This document shows, piece by piece, positions 15,291 to 24,528 of a DNA stretch of 64,000 bases (position 1 is its first letter; the number at the start of each line of letters is the position of its first letter). The translations under genes were made by a program, and so were the position numbers. The DNA comes from Aequorivita sp. CIP111184 (lineage in GTDB: Bacteria > Bacteroidota > Bacteroidia > Flavobacteriales > Flavobacteriaceae). The stretch spans positions 248,001 through 312,000 of the forward strand of contig NZ_UEFQ01000024.1 in NCBI RefSeq assembly GCF_900489465.1. The letters are read 5' to 3'. The notes below the pieces were generated by a model that ran no database searches, was not told the origin of the DNA, and saw nothing but the letters and a program-made list of their open reading frames with translations.

Positions 15291-16640
15291 ATGAAACACG
15301 CGAAAAACAATATAGAAGAATCCACTTGCAAGATAGCAGATGAAATCTGCCTTCCAGATTCAACATTGCCCTGTGTGGTTATCATTGGTGGTGGTTTTGC
15401 AGGTTTGGCATTGGTAGAAAAATTGAAGAACAAAGAATTGCAAGTGATTTTGTTTGATAAAAACAACTTCCATCAATTTCAACCTTTACTTTATCAAGTG
15501 GCAACAAGTGCCCTGCAACCGGACAGTATTGTTTTTCCTTTCAGAAAACAAATCAACGGATACAAAAATGTATTGTTTCGTTTAGCTGAAGTTGAAGAAA
15601 TTCAATCCTCATCGAACACCATTATAACCAATAAGGGAAAGGTTCATTACGACTACCTCATATTGGCAACGGGAACAACCACAAATTTTTTTGGAATGGA
15701 TAACGTAGAGTCCCACAGTCTTGGGATGAAGGATATCCGTGATTCCCTCAACATCCGCCATCTGATGTTGCAGAATCTGGAACAGGCTGCCATTACCTGC
15801 GATGAAAAAGAACGGGATGCCTTGACCAATTTTGTTATTGTCGGTGGTGGTCCTGCTGGCGTAGAGATGGCTGGGGCATTGGCTGAATTCCGTAAATACA
15901 TTCTACCGAAGGATTATCCAGAGTACCCCTCTTCCATTATGAATATTTATTTAATAGAGGCCATTGATGAATTGTTAAGCACGATGTCTGACAAAGCATC
16001 TTCAATGACCCTAAAATATTTGAAAGACTTGGATGTACAAGTATTAGTCAATGAATCAGTGAGTGATTACGATGGCACACAAGTCACTACAAAAAGTGGT
16101 AAAACTATTTTAGCCAAAAACCTAATCTGGACTGCTGGTGTGAAAGGACAGTTCCCAAAAGGGATTGATGAAAAACACGTGGTTAGAGGTAACCGCATCA
16201 AGACTGATGCTAATTTAAAAGTAGAAGGTTACGAAAACATTTTTGCCATAGGGGACATAGCGGCTATAATTACAGAGCAAACGCCAAAAGGGCATCCGCA
16301 AGTAGCACAAGCCGCTATTCAACAAGGGAAATATCTTGGCGACACATTATTGAAACTTATGAAAGATGAGCCCATAAAACCTTTCGAATATAAAGATAAA
16401 GGTTCATTGGCAACAGTAGGAAAACGTAAGGCAGTAGCTGATTTGGGCAAGTTCAAGTTTGCTGGTTATTTCGCTTGGTTGCTATGGTCAATCGTTCATC
16501 TTATGTCCATAAGCGGATTTAGAAATAGATTGATGGTTGGTTTTAATTGGACAGTTAGCTATTTCAGTTACGAAAAGAGCAACCGTGTGATTATTAGAAA
16601 TTTTAAACCAAAAGCTTCAGTTAAGAACACGAAGAAATAA
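15291..16640 (+). CDS. ndh: NDH-2-like FAD-dependent NADH dehydrogenase
   Basis: A 449-residue single-subunit flavoprotein. The FAD-binding motif VIIGGGFAGLALVEKL is at about residues 30-46, a second Rossmann motif, VIVGGGPAGVEMAGAL, at about 182-197 binds NAD(P)H, and IFAIGDIAAI near residue 318 closes the FAD site. C-terminal amphipathic and hydrophobic segments (FAGYFAWLLWSIVHLMSI) fit membrane attachment, as in type II NADH:quinone oxidoreductases. The reaction would be NADH oxidation with quinone reduction without proton pumping. A 27-residue Cys-containing N-terminal extension precedes the FAD motif. The gene ends seven bases before the permease gene. In a copper island it could replace copper-sensitive complex I; that is inference. 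Confidence 0.82.
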   Translation: MKHAKNNIEESTCKIADEICLPDSTLPCVVIIGGGFAGLALVEKLKNKELQVILFDKNNFHQFQPLLYQVATSALQPDSIVFPFRKQINGYKNVLFRLAEVEEIQSSSNTIITNKGKVHYDYLILATGTTTNFFGMDNVESHSLGMKDIRDSLNIRHLMLQNLEQAAITCDEKERDALTNFVIVGGGPAGVEMAGALAEFRKYILPKDYPEYPSSIMNIYLIEAIDELLSTMSDKASSMTLKYLKDLDVQVLVNESVSDYDGTQVTTKSGKTILAKNLIWTAGVKGQFPKGIDEKHVVRGNRIKTDANLKVEGYENIFAIGDIAAIITEQTPKGHPQVAQAAIQQGKYLGDTLLKLMKDEPIKPFEYKDKGSLATVGKRKAVADLGKFKFAGYFAWLLWSIVHLMSISGFRNRLMVGFNWTVSYFSYEKSNRVIIRNFKPKASVKNTKK

Positions 16641-16647
16641 TTTAACT

Positions 16648-18006
16648 ATGAAAAAAAGCAAAGGCGAAAATAATAAGCTATCCCTAATAGGTTCCATATC
16701 TCTTGGTACAGGCGTAATGATTGGCGCTGGCATATTCGTGCTTATGGGACAAATAGCAGAGTTGGTAGGCGATTTATTCCCGATTGCTTTTATAGCTGGT
16801 GCCATTGTGGTAGGTTTCAGTTCCTATTCCTATGTAAAGTTCTCAAGCGCTTTTCCTTCCTCTGGAGGGGTCGTCAAATTTTTAAATAAATCTTACGGGC
16901 CAGGAACAACAACAGGAGTTTTTTCTTTATTGATGTATGTCTCTATGGTGGTTTCAGAAAGTTTGGTAGCAGGCACTTTCGGCGCATATACACTTCGGTT
17001 GTTTCCAGAGAGTTTTGCCGGTTACGCATCGGTTCTTGGTATTCTGCTTTTGGTAACAGCATATATCGTGAATATTTTAGGTAATAAAGTAATTGGCGCA
17101 ACAGCCACCTTTACAGCAATTATCAAAGTTCTGGGTATTGCATTGCTCGCCATTGCAGGTCTTATAGCTTCCGGATTTGCAGATATTACAGGAAATTACA
17201 TTCCTCAAAACACCGAAGCATTGCCACAAGGATTAGGCTTTGTAGCTGCATTGGCATTAGCAATCCTCGCCTATAAAGGGTTTACAACCATTACAAATCA
17301 GGGTGGGGATATTAAAAACCCACATAAAAACCTGGGACGATCCATTATTATTTCTATTCTAATCTGTACGATCATTTATGTAGCACTGGCTTTGGCAGTG
17401 GCCGGAGGCTTAACCATTCCTGAAATTATTGCTGCAAAAGATTATGCCCTTGCGGCGGCCGCGAAACCTGTTTTTGGGGAATGGGGTTCTTGGTTTACCA
17501 TTGGCATTGCAATAATTGCCACAGTATCTGGTGTTATTGCCAGTGTTTTTTCATCATCGCGCCTGTTGGCTATGTTGAGCAATATGAAGCAAGTACCTTC
17601 CTTAAAAAGAATGGGGAACTTTAAAAATCCTGCCCTCATATTCACGGTTTCACTTGCCATTTTACTCACTGCGCTACTCGATTTAACAAGGATTGCTTCC
17701 ATAGGAGCTATATTCTATCTCATTATGGACATTGCAATTCACTGGGGGCTTTTCCGCCACCTAAAAAAAGAAGTGAAATTTCAACCTCTCATTCCCTTAA
17801 TAGCCATAGTAATGGATATCGCGGTGCTCACTGCCTTTCTATATTTAAAATACTTGAACGATCCATTGGTTCTTATCGTTGCAGCTATTGGGATTATTTT
17901 AATAATTGTTGCGGAACGTTTATTTATGATTTCACATACAGACGATGAAGGTAATATGCCGATGGGAATGGAAACTACGAGTAATAATAACAATAATAAC
18001 AATTAA
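16648..18006 (+). CDS. APC-family amino acid permease
   Basis: A 452-residue integral membrane protein with about 12 helices. The start of the first helix, GSISLGTGVMIGAGIFVLMGQIAE, carries the GAGIF motif of the APC superfamily. It resembles cationic or general amino acid permeases; the substrate cannot be told from the sequence. The C terminus ends in a run of seven to eight Asn encoded by an AAT/AAC repeat (17978-18003), probably slippage-derived. It is closely spaced with the ndh-like gene and the chaperone gene that follows. Confidence 0.8.
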   Translation: MKKSKGENNKLSLIGSISLGTGVMIGAGIFVLMGQIAELVGDLFPIAFIAGAIVVGFSSYSYVKFSSAFPSSGGVVKFLNKSYGPGTTTGVFSLLMYVSMVVSESLVAGTFGAYTLRLFPESFAGYASVLGILLLVTAYIVNILGNKVIGATATFTAIIKVLGIALLAIAGLIASGFADITGNYIPQNTEALPQGLGFVAALALAILAYKGFTTITNQGGDIKNPHKNLGRSIIISILICTIIYVALALAVAGGLTIPEIIAAKDYALAAAAKPVFGEWGSWFTIGIAIIATVSGVIASVFSSSRLLAMLSNMKQVPSLKRMGNFKNPALIFTVSLAILLTALLDLTRIASIGAIFYLIMDIAIHWGLFRHLKKEVKFQPLIPLIAIVMDIAVLTAFLYLKYLNDPLVLIVAAIGIILIIVAERLFMISHTDDEGNMPMGMETTSNNNNNNN

Positions 18007-18018
18007 AAAATCAAGATT

Positions 18019-18273
18019 ATGAAACAACAAGTAGCAATTAAAGGAATGACCTGTGGCGGTTGTGCAAAGACCGTTGAAAAAGCATTGAGTCAAATAGAAG
18101 GGGTAAAAGCAGTATCGGTAAGCCTGTCCCCACCACAAGCAGTGATACAAGCAGATAGCGCCATCAGTATGGCGCAATTGCAGGCGGTATTATCAAAAGC
18201 CGGCAATTATAGCATTGAAGGAACCCAAGCGGCCAATGAACAAAAAAAATCTGGTGGTGGATGCTGTGGATAA
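18019..18273 (+). CDS. HMA-domain copper chaperone with Cys tail
   Basis: An 84-residue HMA protein with the loop GMTCGGCAKTVEKAL and a full domain (residues 1-70), followed by a tail KKSGGGCCG that offers a second pair of cysteines. Single-domain chaperones of this type deliver Cu(I) to P-type ATPases, and the CopB-type ATPase gene lies 7 kb downstream on the same strand. The start is directly after the permease stop (12 bases). The Cys tail is uncommon in CopZ proteins; a similar CCGGH tail ends the protein at 22256-22510. Confidence 0.88.
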   Translation: MKQQVAIKGMTCGGCAKTVEKALSQIEGVKAVSVSLSPPQAVIQADSAISMAQLQAVLSKAGNYSIEGTQAANEQKKSGGGCCG

Positions 18274-18292
18274 TTGTCAGTTCTGGAAACTT

Positions 18293-18315
18293 CGGCCTCT
18301 TATTGATGGAGGCCG
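18293..18315 (+). terminator. Hairpin after the copper chaperone gene
   Basis: Arms CGGCCTC (18293-18299) and GAGGCCG (18309-18315) enclose nine bases, 20 bases downstream of the chaperone stop codon. No T-tract follows, so termination is possible but unproven. Confidence 0.45.
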
Positions 18316-18400
18316 TAATAGATAACTTAAAATCAAAACCCATCAGAATAAACGTATTGAAACAGTAACATAAATTTTAGTCAATTAAAATTAAGAATAC

Positions 18401-19411
18401 ATGAAAAATATAGCAGTTATAGGTTACGGAGTCATAGGAAAAAGAGTAGCCGACGCCATCAATCTACAAGACGATATGAAACTTGTGGGAGTGTGCGATA
18501 TCATTAGCGATTGGCGCATTCAAAATGCCGTAAGAAAGAAGTATGACATCTATGCAGCTACCGAAGATGCAGCTGATAAAATGAAGTCCGAAGGTATTTC
18601 AGTAAAAGGCAATATGCAGGAACTTTTAAACAAATCAGATCTCGTCGTGGACTGTACGCCTAAAAAAATTGCGGCTCAAAATGTAGAAATATATAAAGAA
18701 AAAGGCATCAAATTTATTCTTCAGGGTGGCGAAAAACACGAAACTACAGGCCATTCCTTTAGTGCCGAAAACAATTATGAATCAGCAATAAATATAAATG
18801 CTACAAGGGTTGTTTCCTGCAACACCACCTCTATCCTAAGAACATTGACCGCTTTAAAGAGAGCCGAATTATTGGATTATGCCAGAGGTACACTTCTAAG
18901 AAGAGCTACAGATCCTTGGGAAAGTCATTTAGGAGGCATTATGAACACAATGGTTCCCGAAAGAGATATTCCGAGCCATCAAGGTCCTGATGCTCAAAGT
19001 GTCGATCCAGATTTAGATGTAATCACTTCCGCAGTAAAAGTACCCGAAACCTTAAGTCATTTGCATTACTGGAATGTAAAATTAAAAAAGCAGACCACAA
19101 AGGAAGAAGTACTAAAGGCTTTTAAAACCTCCAGCCGTATTAAATTGATTCAATATGACCAAGGTTTGGTTTCCAACAATACCATTAAGGAAATGTTCTT
19201 GGATATGGGAAGGCCTTGGGGCGATATGTATGAAGTTGCCCTTTGGGAAGATATGCTGAAAGTAGTGGGCGATGAACTGTTCTATGCCTATGTGGTGGAT
19301 AACCAAGCTATTGTTATACCGGAAACTATCGATGCCATTAGAGCACTTACCGGAATCGAGACCGATGGTAAAAAATCCATCGCCAAGACCAATAAAAGTT
19401 TAGGAATCTAA
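18401..19411 (+). CDS. Type II (archaeal-type) glyceraldehyde-3-phosphate dehydrogenase
   Basis: A 336-residue protein that matches archaeal-type GAPDH, not the GapA family: N-terminal nucleotide-binding [31 protein letters not shown], and the catalytic Cys140 in SCNTTSILR, followed by [10 protein letters not shown]. It oxidises glyceraldehyde 3-phosphate to 1,3-bisphosphoglycerate with NAD(P)+ or runs in reverse for gluconeogenesis. The next gene encodes a class I aldolase with short spacing, so the two form a small sugar-phosphate operon. Its presence inside a copper island is unusual; copper is known to damage classical GAPDH in other bacteria. Confidence 0.87.
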   Translation: MKNIAVIGYGVIGKRVADAINLQDDMKLVGVCDIISDWRIQNAVRKKYDIYAATEDAADKMKSEGISVKGNMQELLNKSDLVVDCTPKKIAAQNVEIYKEKGIKFILQGGEKHETTGHSFSAENNYESAININATRVVSCNTTSILRTLTALKRAELLDYARGTLLRRATDPWESHLGGIMNTMVPERDIPSHQGPDAQSVDPDLDVITSAVKVPETLSHLHYWNVKLKKQTTKEEVLKAFKTSSRIKLIQYDQGLVSNNTIKEMFLDMGRPWGDMYEVALWEDMLKVVGDELFYAYVVDNQAIVIPETIDAIRALTGIETDGKKSIAKTNKSLGI

Positions 19412-19425
19412 TAAATAATTATGTT

Positions 19426-20487
19426 ATGGATGTTTATAAAAATATAGTTGAAAATTTAGGGAACAAGGCTTCCTTCTATTTAGACCACGTTTGTGAAAAA
19501 ATTACAAAGGACGAACTGCAAACCCCGAGCAAAAATAGTTTTGAAAAGGTATTTGCCAACAGCAACAGAAATCCACAGGTGCTTCGAAGTCTTGCCCAAT
19601 TATACAATCACGGAAATCTGGGTGGTAGTGGTTATTTAAGTATTCTTCCTGTGGACCAAGGCATTGAGCATAGTGCCGCATTTTCATTTTATAAAAACCC
19701 AGATTATTTTGACCCTGAAAACATTATAAAACTCGCTATTGAAGCTGGATGCAACGGTGTGGCGTCCACCTTTGGCGTTTTGGGGCTCAATGCCCGAAAA
19801 TATGCCCATAAAATTCCGTTTATCGTAAAGATTAACCATAACGAGCTTCTTACCTATCCCAATAAATATGACCAAACCCTTTTTGGCAAGGTAAAAAATG
19901 CTTGGGATATGGGAGCCGTTGCCGTAGGTGCCACTATTTATTTTGGTTCAGCTGAAAGCAACAGACAGCTTAAGGAAATAGCCGAAGCCTTTGAAGAAGC
20001 CCACAATCTAGGAATGGTTACAATTTTATGGTGCTATTTGCGTAATGAAGCCTTCAAAACAGAAAAAATAGATTATCACGCGGCTGCCGATTTAACAGGA
20101 CAGGCCAATCATTTGGGGGTAACCATTCAGGCAGATATCATCAAACAAAAATTACCAACCAACAATTTCGGGTTCAAAGAAATTGGGTTTGGAAAATACG
20201 ATGATGCAATGTATAAAACGCTTACCACAGACCATCCCATTGACCTATGCCGATTACAAGTGGCCAATTGCTATATGGGAAAAATAGGATTGATCAATTC
20301 AGGAGGAGGTTCTAAAGGGGAATCAGATTTGACCGAAGCTGTGACAACGGCCGTCATCAATAAAAGAGCTGGAGGATCCGGATTGATTATGGGTAGAAAA
20401 GCGTTTCAAAAACCTTTTAGTAAAGGAATTGAATTATTGCAAACGGTGCAACAGGTATATCTGGAAAATAGCATCACAGTAGCCTAA
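19426..20487 (+). CDS. fbaB: Class I fructose-bisphosphate aldolase (FbaB/DhnA type)
   Basis: A 353-residue aldolase with the DhnA-family pattern: [41 protein letters not shown] (Schiff-base lysine region) and [13 protein letters not shown] near the phosphate site. Class I enzymes use a lysine, not a metal ion, so they are not exposed to mismetallation. It condenses dihydroxyacetone phosphate and glyceraldehyde 3-phosphate. It starts 14 bases after the GAPDH stop codon, which supports cotranscription. Confidence 0.87.
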   Translation: MDVYKNIVENLGNKASFYLDHVCEKITKDELQTPSKNSFEKVFANSNRNPQVLRSLAQLYNHGNLGGSGYLSILPVDQGIEHSAAFSFYKNPDYFDPENIIKLAIEAGCNGVASTFGVLGLNARKYAHKIPFIVKINHNELLTYPNKYDQTLFGKVKNAWDMGAVAVGATIYFGSAESNRQLKEIAEAFEEAHNLGMVTILWCYLRNEAFKTEKIDYHAAADLTGQANHLGVTIQADIIKQKLPTNNFGFKEIGFGKYDDAMYKTLTTDHPIDLCRLQVANCYMGKIGLINSGGGSKGESDLTEAVTTAVINKRAGGSGLIMGRKAFQKPFSKGIELLQTVQQVYLENSITVA

Positions 20488-20537
20488 TAATAATCTAAAA
20501 AATTAAGTATCGCAGAACACCTAAAAATCAATAAACT

Positions 20538-21368
20538 ATGAAAAACATACTCGTACCTACAGACTTCTCAGAAAACTGCAATAAAGCAGCAGAACTCGGA
20601 ATTAAATTAGCTAAGCTTTATAATTCCGAAATCCATTTTTTTCATTTGATAAAAACCCCTGTTGAATGGGTAAAGTTGGATAAACAAAAAGAAATGCAGT
20701 ACCCCGAAACAGTGAAGCAAATTGGGAGCGCTAAAGCAGCTTTACGCGAACTGGAAAAAGAAGCGGAACGTGAAGGGCTTGAATGCAGAACCTTTTTGAC
20801 ATTTGATGTCGGACAGGAAAATATCCTAAAACATTCTGGTCACTTCCATCACGATTTTATTGTTACCGGAAGTAGTGGTGCCAGAGGAGGAGTACGTGAG
20901 TTACTTGGAAGCAACGTAGAAAAAATTGTAAGAAAAGCTGATGTTCCAGTAATTGTGGTTAAGGACCGAGAAGTATCCTTTCCTTTCAAGGATATCGTAT
21001 TTGTTTCAGATTTTCTTCAAGATGTGAACGAAGCATTTAAGAAGGTCATTTCGATAGCCGATAAATGCGAAGCGAATATCCATTTATTGAGAGTCAATAC
21101 TGACACAGACTTTAATAGTATTGATCAAGGTTTAAACCCCATAAAGGAGTTCCTGAAAAAGTTCCCCGATTTGGATAAGTATTCAATGAATGTATATAAT
21201 GAGCCTGACGTGGAAACCGGAATAAACAACTTCTTAAAGTACAAAAATGCCGATTTGATTGCTATGTGTACCAGCGGACGTACTGGTTTTTTAAGCTTGT
21301 TCTCCAAAAGTATAGCTGAAGGTGTAACAAATCATTCCGAATTGCCCGTGATGACCATTAAAGTATAA
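20538..21368 (+). CDS. Universal stress protein with two Usp domains
   Basis: A 276-residue protein with two UspA domains. The first (residues 1-145) opens with KNILVPTDFSENCNKAAELG and has the ATP-type motif GSSGARGGVRELLGSNVEKI; the second (146-276) is more diverged but keeps the fold pattern and CTSGRTGFLSLFSKSIAEG. Such proteins help survival during stress. The next gene follows after two bases. A related gene begins at 63610. Confidence 0.87.
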   Translation: MKNILVPTDFSENCNKAAELGIKLAKLYNSEIHFFHLIKTPVEWVKLDKQKEMQYPETVKQIGSAKAALRELEKEAEREGLECRTFLTFDVGQENILKHSGHFHHDFIVTGSSGARGGVRELLGSNVEKIVRKADVPVIVVKDREVSFPFKDIVFVSDFLQDVNEAFKKVISIADKCEANIHLLRVNTDTDFNSIDQGLNPIKEFLKKFPDLDKYSMNVYNEPDVETGINNFLKYKNADLIAMCTSGRTGFLSLFSKSIAEGVTNHSELPVMTIKV

Positions 21369-21370
21369 CG

Positions 21371-22213
21371 ATGAATGAATCAGTCCTAATAAAAAAATAT
21401 TCCGGTGAGCTCCAGGCCTTTGATGTCAACAAACTCATCAACTCCTTACACCGTTCAAAAGCAGAGGAAGACATTGTTCAGGATATAGCCCATAAGGTAC
21501 AAGAGCAACTCGAAGAGGGAATGACCACCAAAAAAATCTATCAAATGGCATTTAAAATGCTAAAGGGAAAATCCAGAGTAAGTGCTTCAAAGTACAAACT
21601 CAAAAAAGCCTTGATGGAACTGGGCCCAACAGGTTTTCCTTTTGAAAACCTTGTGGGAAAATTATTTGCGCACGAAGGATATACAACAAAAGTTGGCGTG
21701 ATTCTACAGGGAAATTGTGTCCAGCACGAAATAGATGTGATAGCACAAAAAGATAACAAACATTATATGATTGAATGTAAATATCATAGCGATCAAAGAA
21801 GGACTTGTAATGTGAAAATCCCACTCTATATCCAGTCTAGATTTTTGGATGTTAAAACGAAGTGGGAACATCAAAAAGGCCACGAGGCTAAAATTCATAA
21901 AGGAGGTTTGTACACCAATACACGATTTACAACAGATGCGATACAATACGGTAAGTGTGTGGGATTGTTATTGACAAGTTGGAATTATCCAAAGGGAAAT
22001 GGTCTTAAAGAACGAATAGATAAGTCTGGCTTCCACCCACTAACCGCTTTAACAACTCTAACAAAAGCCGAAAAAATAAAATTATTGGATAAAGGCATTG
22101 TGCTCTGCAAAGAGCTTCACGAAAACCCAATGCTATTAAACCAAATAGGAATTAGTGAAAAGAGACACAAAAAGATATTAGATGATTCAGAAGCACTATG
22201 TAAAAGCACTTAA
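21371..22213 (+). CDS. ATP-cone and Mrr-like nuclease fusion
   Basis: A 280-residue protein. Residues 1-82 form an ATP-cone-like domain (KKYSGELQAFDVNKLINSL, SRVSASKYKLKKAL), known from ribonucleotide reductases and NrdR as a nucleotide sensor. Residues about 90-170 form a PD-(D/E)xK nuclease core of the Mrr/restriction-endonuclease-like type: E120-I-D122 and E135-C-K137. The C-terminal 100 residues are helical, with a possible helix-hairpin-helix. A DNA-cleaving activity gated by nucleotide binding is a reasonable guess. It is translationally linked to the Usp gene, so it may act in stress-induced DNA handling. Confidence 0.75.
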   Translation: MNESVLIKKYSGELQAFDVNKLINSLHRSKAEEDIVQDIAHKVQEQLEEGMTTKKIYQMAFKMLKGKSRVSASKYKLKKALMELGPTGFPFENLVGKLFAHEGYTTKVGVILQGNCVQHEIDVIAQKDNKHYMIECKYHSDQRRTCNVKIPLYIQSRFLDVKTKWEHQKGHEAKIHKGGLYTNTRFTTDAIQYGKCVGLLLTSWNYPKGNGLKERIDKSGFHPLTALTTLTKAEKIKLLDKGIVLCKELHENPMLLNQIGISEKRHKKILDDSEALCKST

Positions 22214-22255
22214 TGAATAATGATAAAAAGCGCAACAATCCTAAAAACAAAACTT

Positions 22256-22510
22256 ATGAAAACTGAAGAATTGAAACAACAGAACAGCATAGATTTCGAA
22301 CCATTTTACCAAGCCTTGGAAGATGACCCAAAATTACTTGAAGAGGCCCTTGAAATATTATTGGGGATGGTAAATTTTGAACCTAAATCCATAAAGAAGT
22401 TAGCGCTTTTTATCAAAGAAGACTCCCGTAATCTATACAATGAAATAGCGGAAATGAACCAATCGAGCCAAGACAAAGGAAACACGTCCTCTTGTTGTGG
22501 TGGCCATTAA
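22256..22510 (+). CDS. Small acidic protein with CCGGH tail
   Basis: An 84-residue protein from the ATG at 22256; an in-frame ATG 36 bases upstream would add a basic segment, which I think is less likely. Most of the protein is helical and acidic (FYQALEDDPKLLEEALEILLGMVNFEPKSIKKLALFI). It ends in SSCCGGH, which could bind metal and resembles the GGGCCG tail of the chaperone at 18019-18273. I do not recognise the family. Confidence 0.65.
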   Translation: MKTEELKQQNSIDFEPFYQALEDDPKLLEEALEILLGMVNFEPKSIKKLALFIKEDSRNLYNEIAEMNQSSQDKGNTSSCCGGH

Positions 22511-22525
22511 ATAAATTCTATAAAA

Positions 22526-23899
22526 ATGAAAAACAATAAAATAAACATCCACTTTTTGGGTGCAGCAGGTACAGTAACCGGCTCAAAATATCTTGTGGAC
22601 ACGGGAGAGAAAAAAATACTGATAGATTGCGGACTTTTTCAAGGGTTGAAAGAATTACGTCTTAAAAACTGGGAATATCCACCTGTGAAAGTTTCAGAAA
22701 TTGATATGGTTTTGCTTACACACGGCCATTTAGACCACACAGGATATTTACCAAGACTGGTCAAACAAGGATTTAAAGGCCCTATTTATGGCACCAATCC
22801 AACCTTGGACATCGCAAAGATCATACTTAATGATAGTGGCAAAATCCAGGAACAGGAAGCCGAACGTGCCAACAAAGAAGGCTATTCCAAACACAGTCCT
22901 GCTGAACCACTTTACGACTTGAAGGATGTGGAAAAAACCATTCCACATTTTAAGGGCGTTCCGCAAGCACAATGGATTCCATTGTTTGATGGTATAAGAG
23001 CTCGATTTCAATATAACGGACATATTCTGGGTGCAACTTACATCGAGTTAGATGTACACGGAAAACGCTTCGTTTTTTCAGGTGATATCGGAAGAACAAA
23101 TGATTTATTGCTCTATCCACCTCTAAAACCAAAAAAGGCAGATGTTCTTTTCATTGAATCTACCTACGGAGGAAGATTTCATCCTGATGAAGTGGAAGCT
23201 ATTCCGCAGATTGAAAAATTAGTCAAAGACACTTTTGATAGAGGTGGCAGCCTATTTGTCCCAAGCTTTTCTGTAGAGCGTGCACAATTGATGATGCTTA
23301 TTTTTTGGAAATTACTCAAGGAGAACAAAATACCCAAAGTACAGATGATTATGGATAGCCCAATGGGCGCTAGTGTATTAGAACTGTTCCACCGCACAAG
23401 GGATTGGCATAGGTTGGAAGACAATGAATGCGATGAAATGTGTTCGCACTTTACTGTCGTAAGCAGCTATCGTGAAACTATGGAACTACGGGCTGATAAT
23501 AAACCAAAAATAGTGATTGCAGGAAGTGGAATGCTCACTGGTGGAAGAATGCTCAACTATCTTGAAACCCAAGCCCAAAATCCTAATAATACTTTGCTTT
23601 TTGTGGGTTATCAAGCTGAAGGCACTCGCGGAAGAAAATTATTGGAAGGCGATAAAGAATTAAAGGTATATGGAAAATGGGTGCCATTTAATATGGAGGT
23701 AGCTGAAATTCAAGGCCTGTCAGCACACGCAGACCATGCTGAACTTATGGATTGGATGCGTAAAATAAAAAATAAACCCGAACGGATATTTATTGTACAC
23801 GGCGAGAAAGAAGGCGCAGAAGCCGTTCAAAAAGGCATCAAAGAAACCTATGGTTGGGATGCTGAAATCCCGCAATTATATACTATCGAAAATGTATAA
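22526..23899 (+). CDS. Beta-CASP metallo-beta-lactamase-fold hydrolase
   Basis: A 457-residue member of the CPSF73/YSH1-like group. The metallo-beta-lactamase core starts with IHFLGAAGTVTGSKYLVDTG and has the zinc motif HGHLDH (66-71), a later DIGRTNDL segment and, in the beta-CASP part, IAGSGMLTGGRMLNYLE, followed by the C-terminal GLSAHADHAELMDW. Such proteins are RNA nucleases or related phosphodiesterases. The gene lies between the CCGGH protein and an NTPase, with short spacing, so it is part of the island operon. Confidence 0.85.
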   Translation: MKNNKINIHFLGAAGTVTGSKYLVDTGEKKILIDCGLFQGLKELRLKNWEYPPVKVSEIDMVLLTHGHLDHTGYLPRLVKQGFKGPIYGTNPTLDIAKIILNDSGKIQEQEAERANKEGYSKHSPAEPLYDLKDVEKTIPHFKGVPQAQWIPLFDGIRARFQYNGHILGATYIELDVHGKRFVFSGDIGRTNDLLLYPPLKPKKADVLFIESTYGGRFHPDEVEAIPQIEKLVKDTFDRGGSLFVPSFSVERAQLMMLIFWKLLKENKIPKVQMIMDSPMGASVLELFHRTRDWHRLEDNECDEMCSHFTVVSSYRETMELRADNKPKIVIAGSGMLTGGRMLNYLETQAQNPNNTLLFVGYQAEGTRGRKLLEGDKELKVYGKWVPFNMEVAEIQGLSAHADHAELMDWMRKIKNKPERIFIVHGEKEGAEAVQKGIKETYGWDAEIPQLYTIENV

Positions 23900-23917
23900 C
23901 TTTTTTATCATACAAAA

Positions 23918-24457
23918 ATGCAAATAAAGAGAGCATACACCAACTGGCATGTTATAACTGGTGGGCCGAGCACTGGAAAAACTACTGTAATAAATATGTT
24001 AGATGAAAGAGGCTACAATACAACTATTGAGCATGCGAGGCACTATATAGACACCATGCGTATCGAAGGTCAAACGGTCGAAGTCATAAAAAACAATAAA
24101 AGAAAATTTCAATTTGGTGTTTTGGATATGCAAATAGAACAAGAAAACGCCATCCAGCCAGAGGCTTTAGTTTTTTTGGACAGGGCCATACCAGATGCTA
24201 TGGCATACTATCAATTTCTAATGCTGGACTATGATGAGAAATTACTTAATGCAGTTAAAAATACCTGTTATAAAAAAATATTCATTTTAGACCGATTGCC
24301 ATTCATCAAAGACTATGCAAGAACCGAAGATGAGGAAGATCAAAAGAAAATACATCAATTAATAATAAAGGTTTACACGTCTTTGGGTTTTCCAATTATT
24401 CTTGTTCCGGTTTTACCGCCAAATGAACGTGTAGAATTTATTTTGAATAATATATAA
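23918..24457 (+). CDS. P-loop NTPase of the AAA_28/NadR-like type
   Basis: A 179-residue ATPase-like protein. The Walker A motif GGPSTGKTTVINML is at residues about 14-27, and the later pattern of helices fits a small nucleotide kinase; FLDRAIPDAMAYY includes a DR motif typical of AAA_28/NadR-like kinases. The substrate is unknown. It follows the beta-CASP gene with an 18-base gap. Confidence 0.72.
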   Translation: MQIKRAYTNWHVITGGPSTGKTTVINMLDERGYNTTIEHARHYIDTMRIEGQTVEVIKNNKRKFQFGVLDMQIEQENAIQPEALVFLDRAIPDAMAYYQFLMLDYDEKLLNAVKNTCYKKIFILDRLPFIKDYARTEDEEDQKKIHQLIIKVYTSLGFPIILVPVLPPNERVEFILNNI

Positions 24458-24528
24458 TAGCAATGATTATAAAGATAATTGAACCTGTATTTAGATTTAA
24501 TCTATAAAGTAAATTATTTCGAATAACG

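Noticed and set aside
17978-18003. Short repeat array (AAT/AAC) at the end of the permease gene
   Set aside because: It is a simple codon repeat for Asn, not a CRISPR or regulatory array. No CRISPR array is seen in the window.
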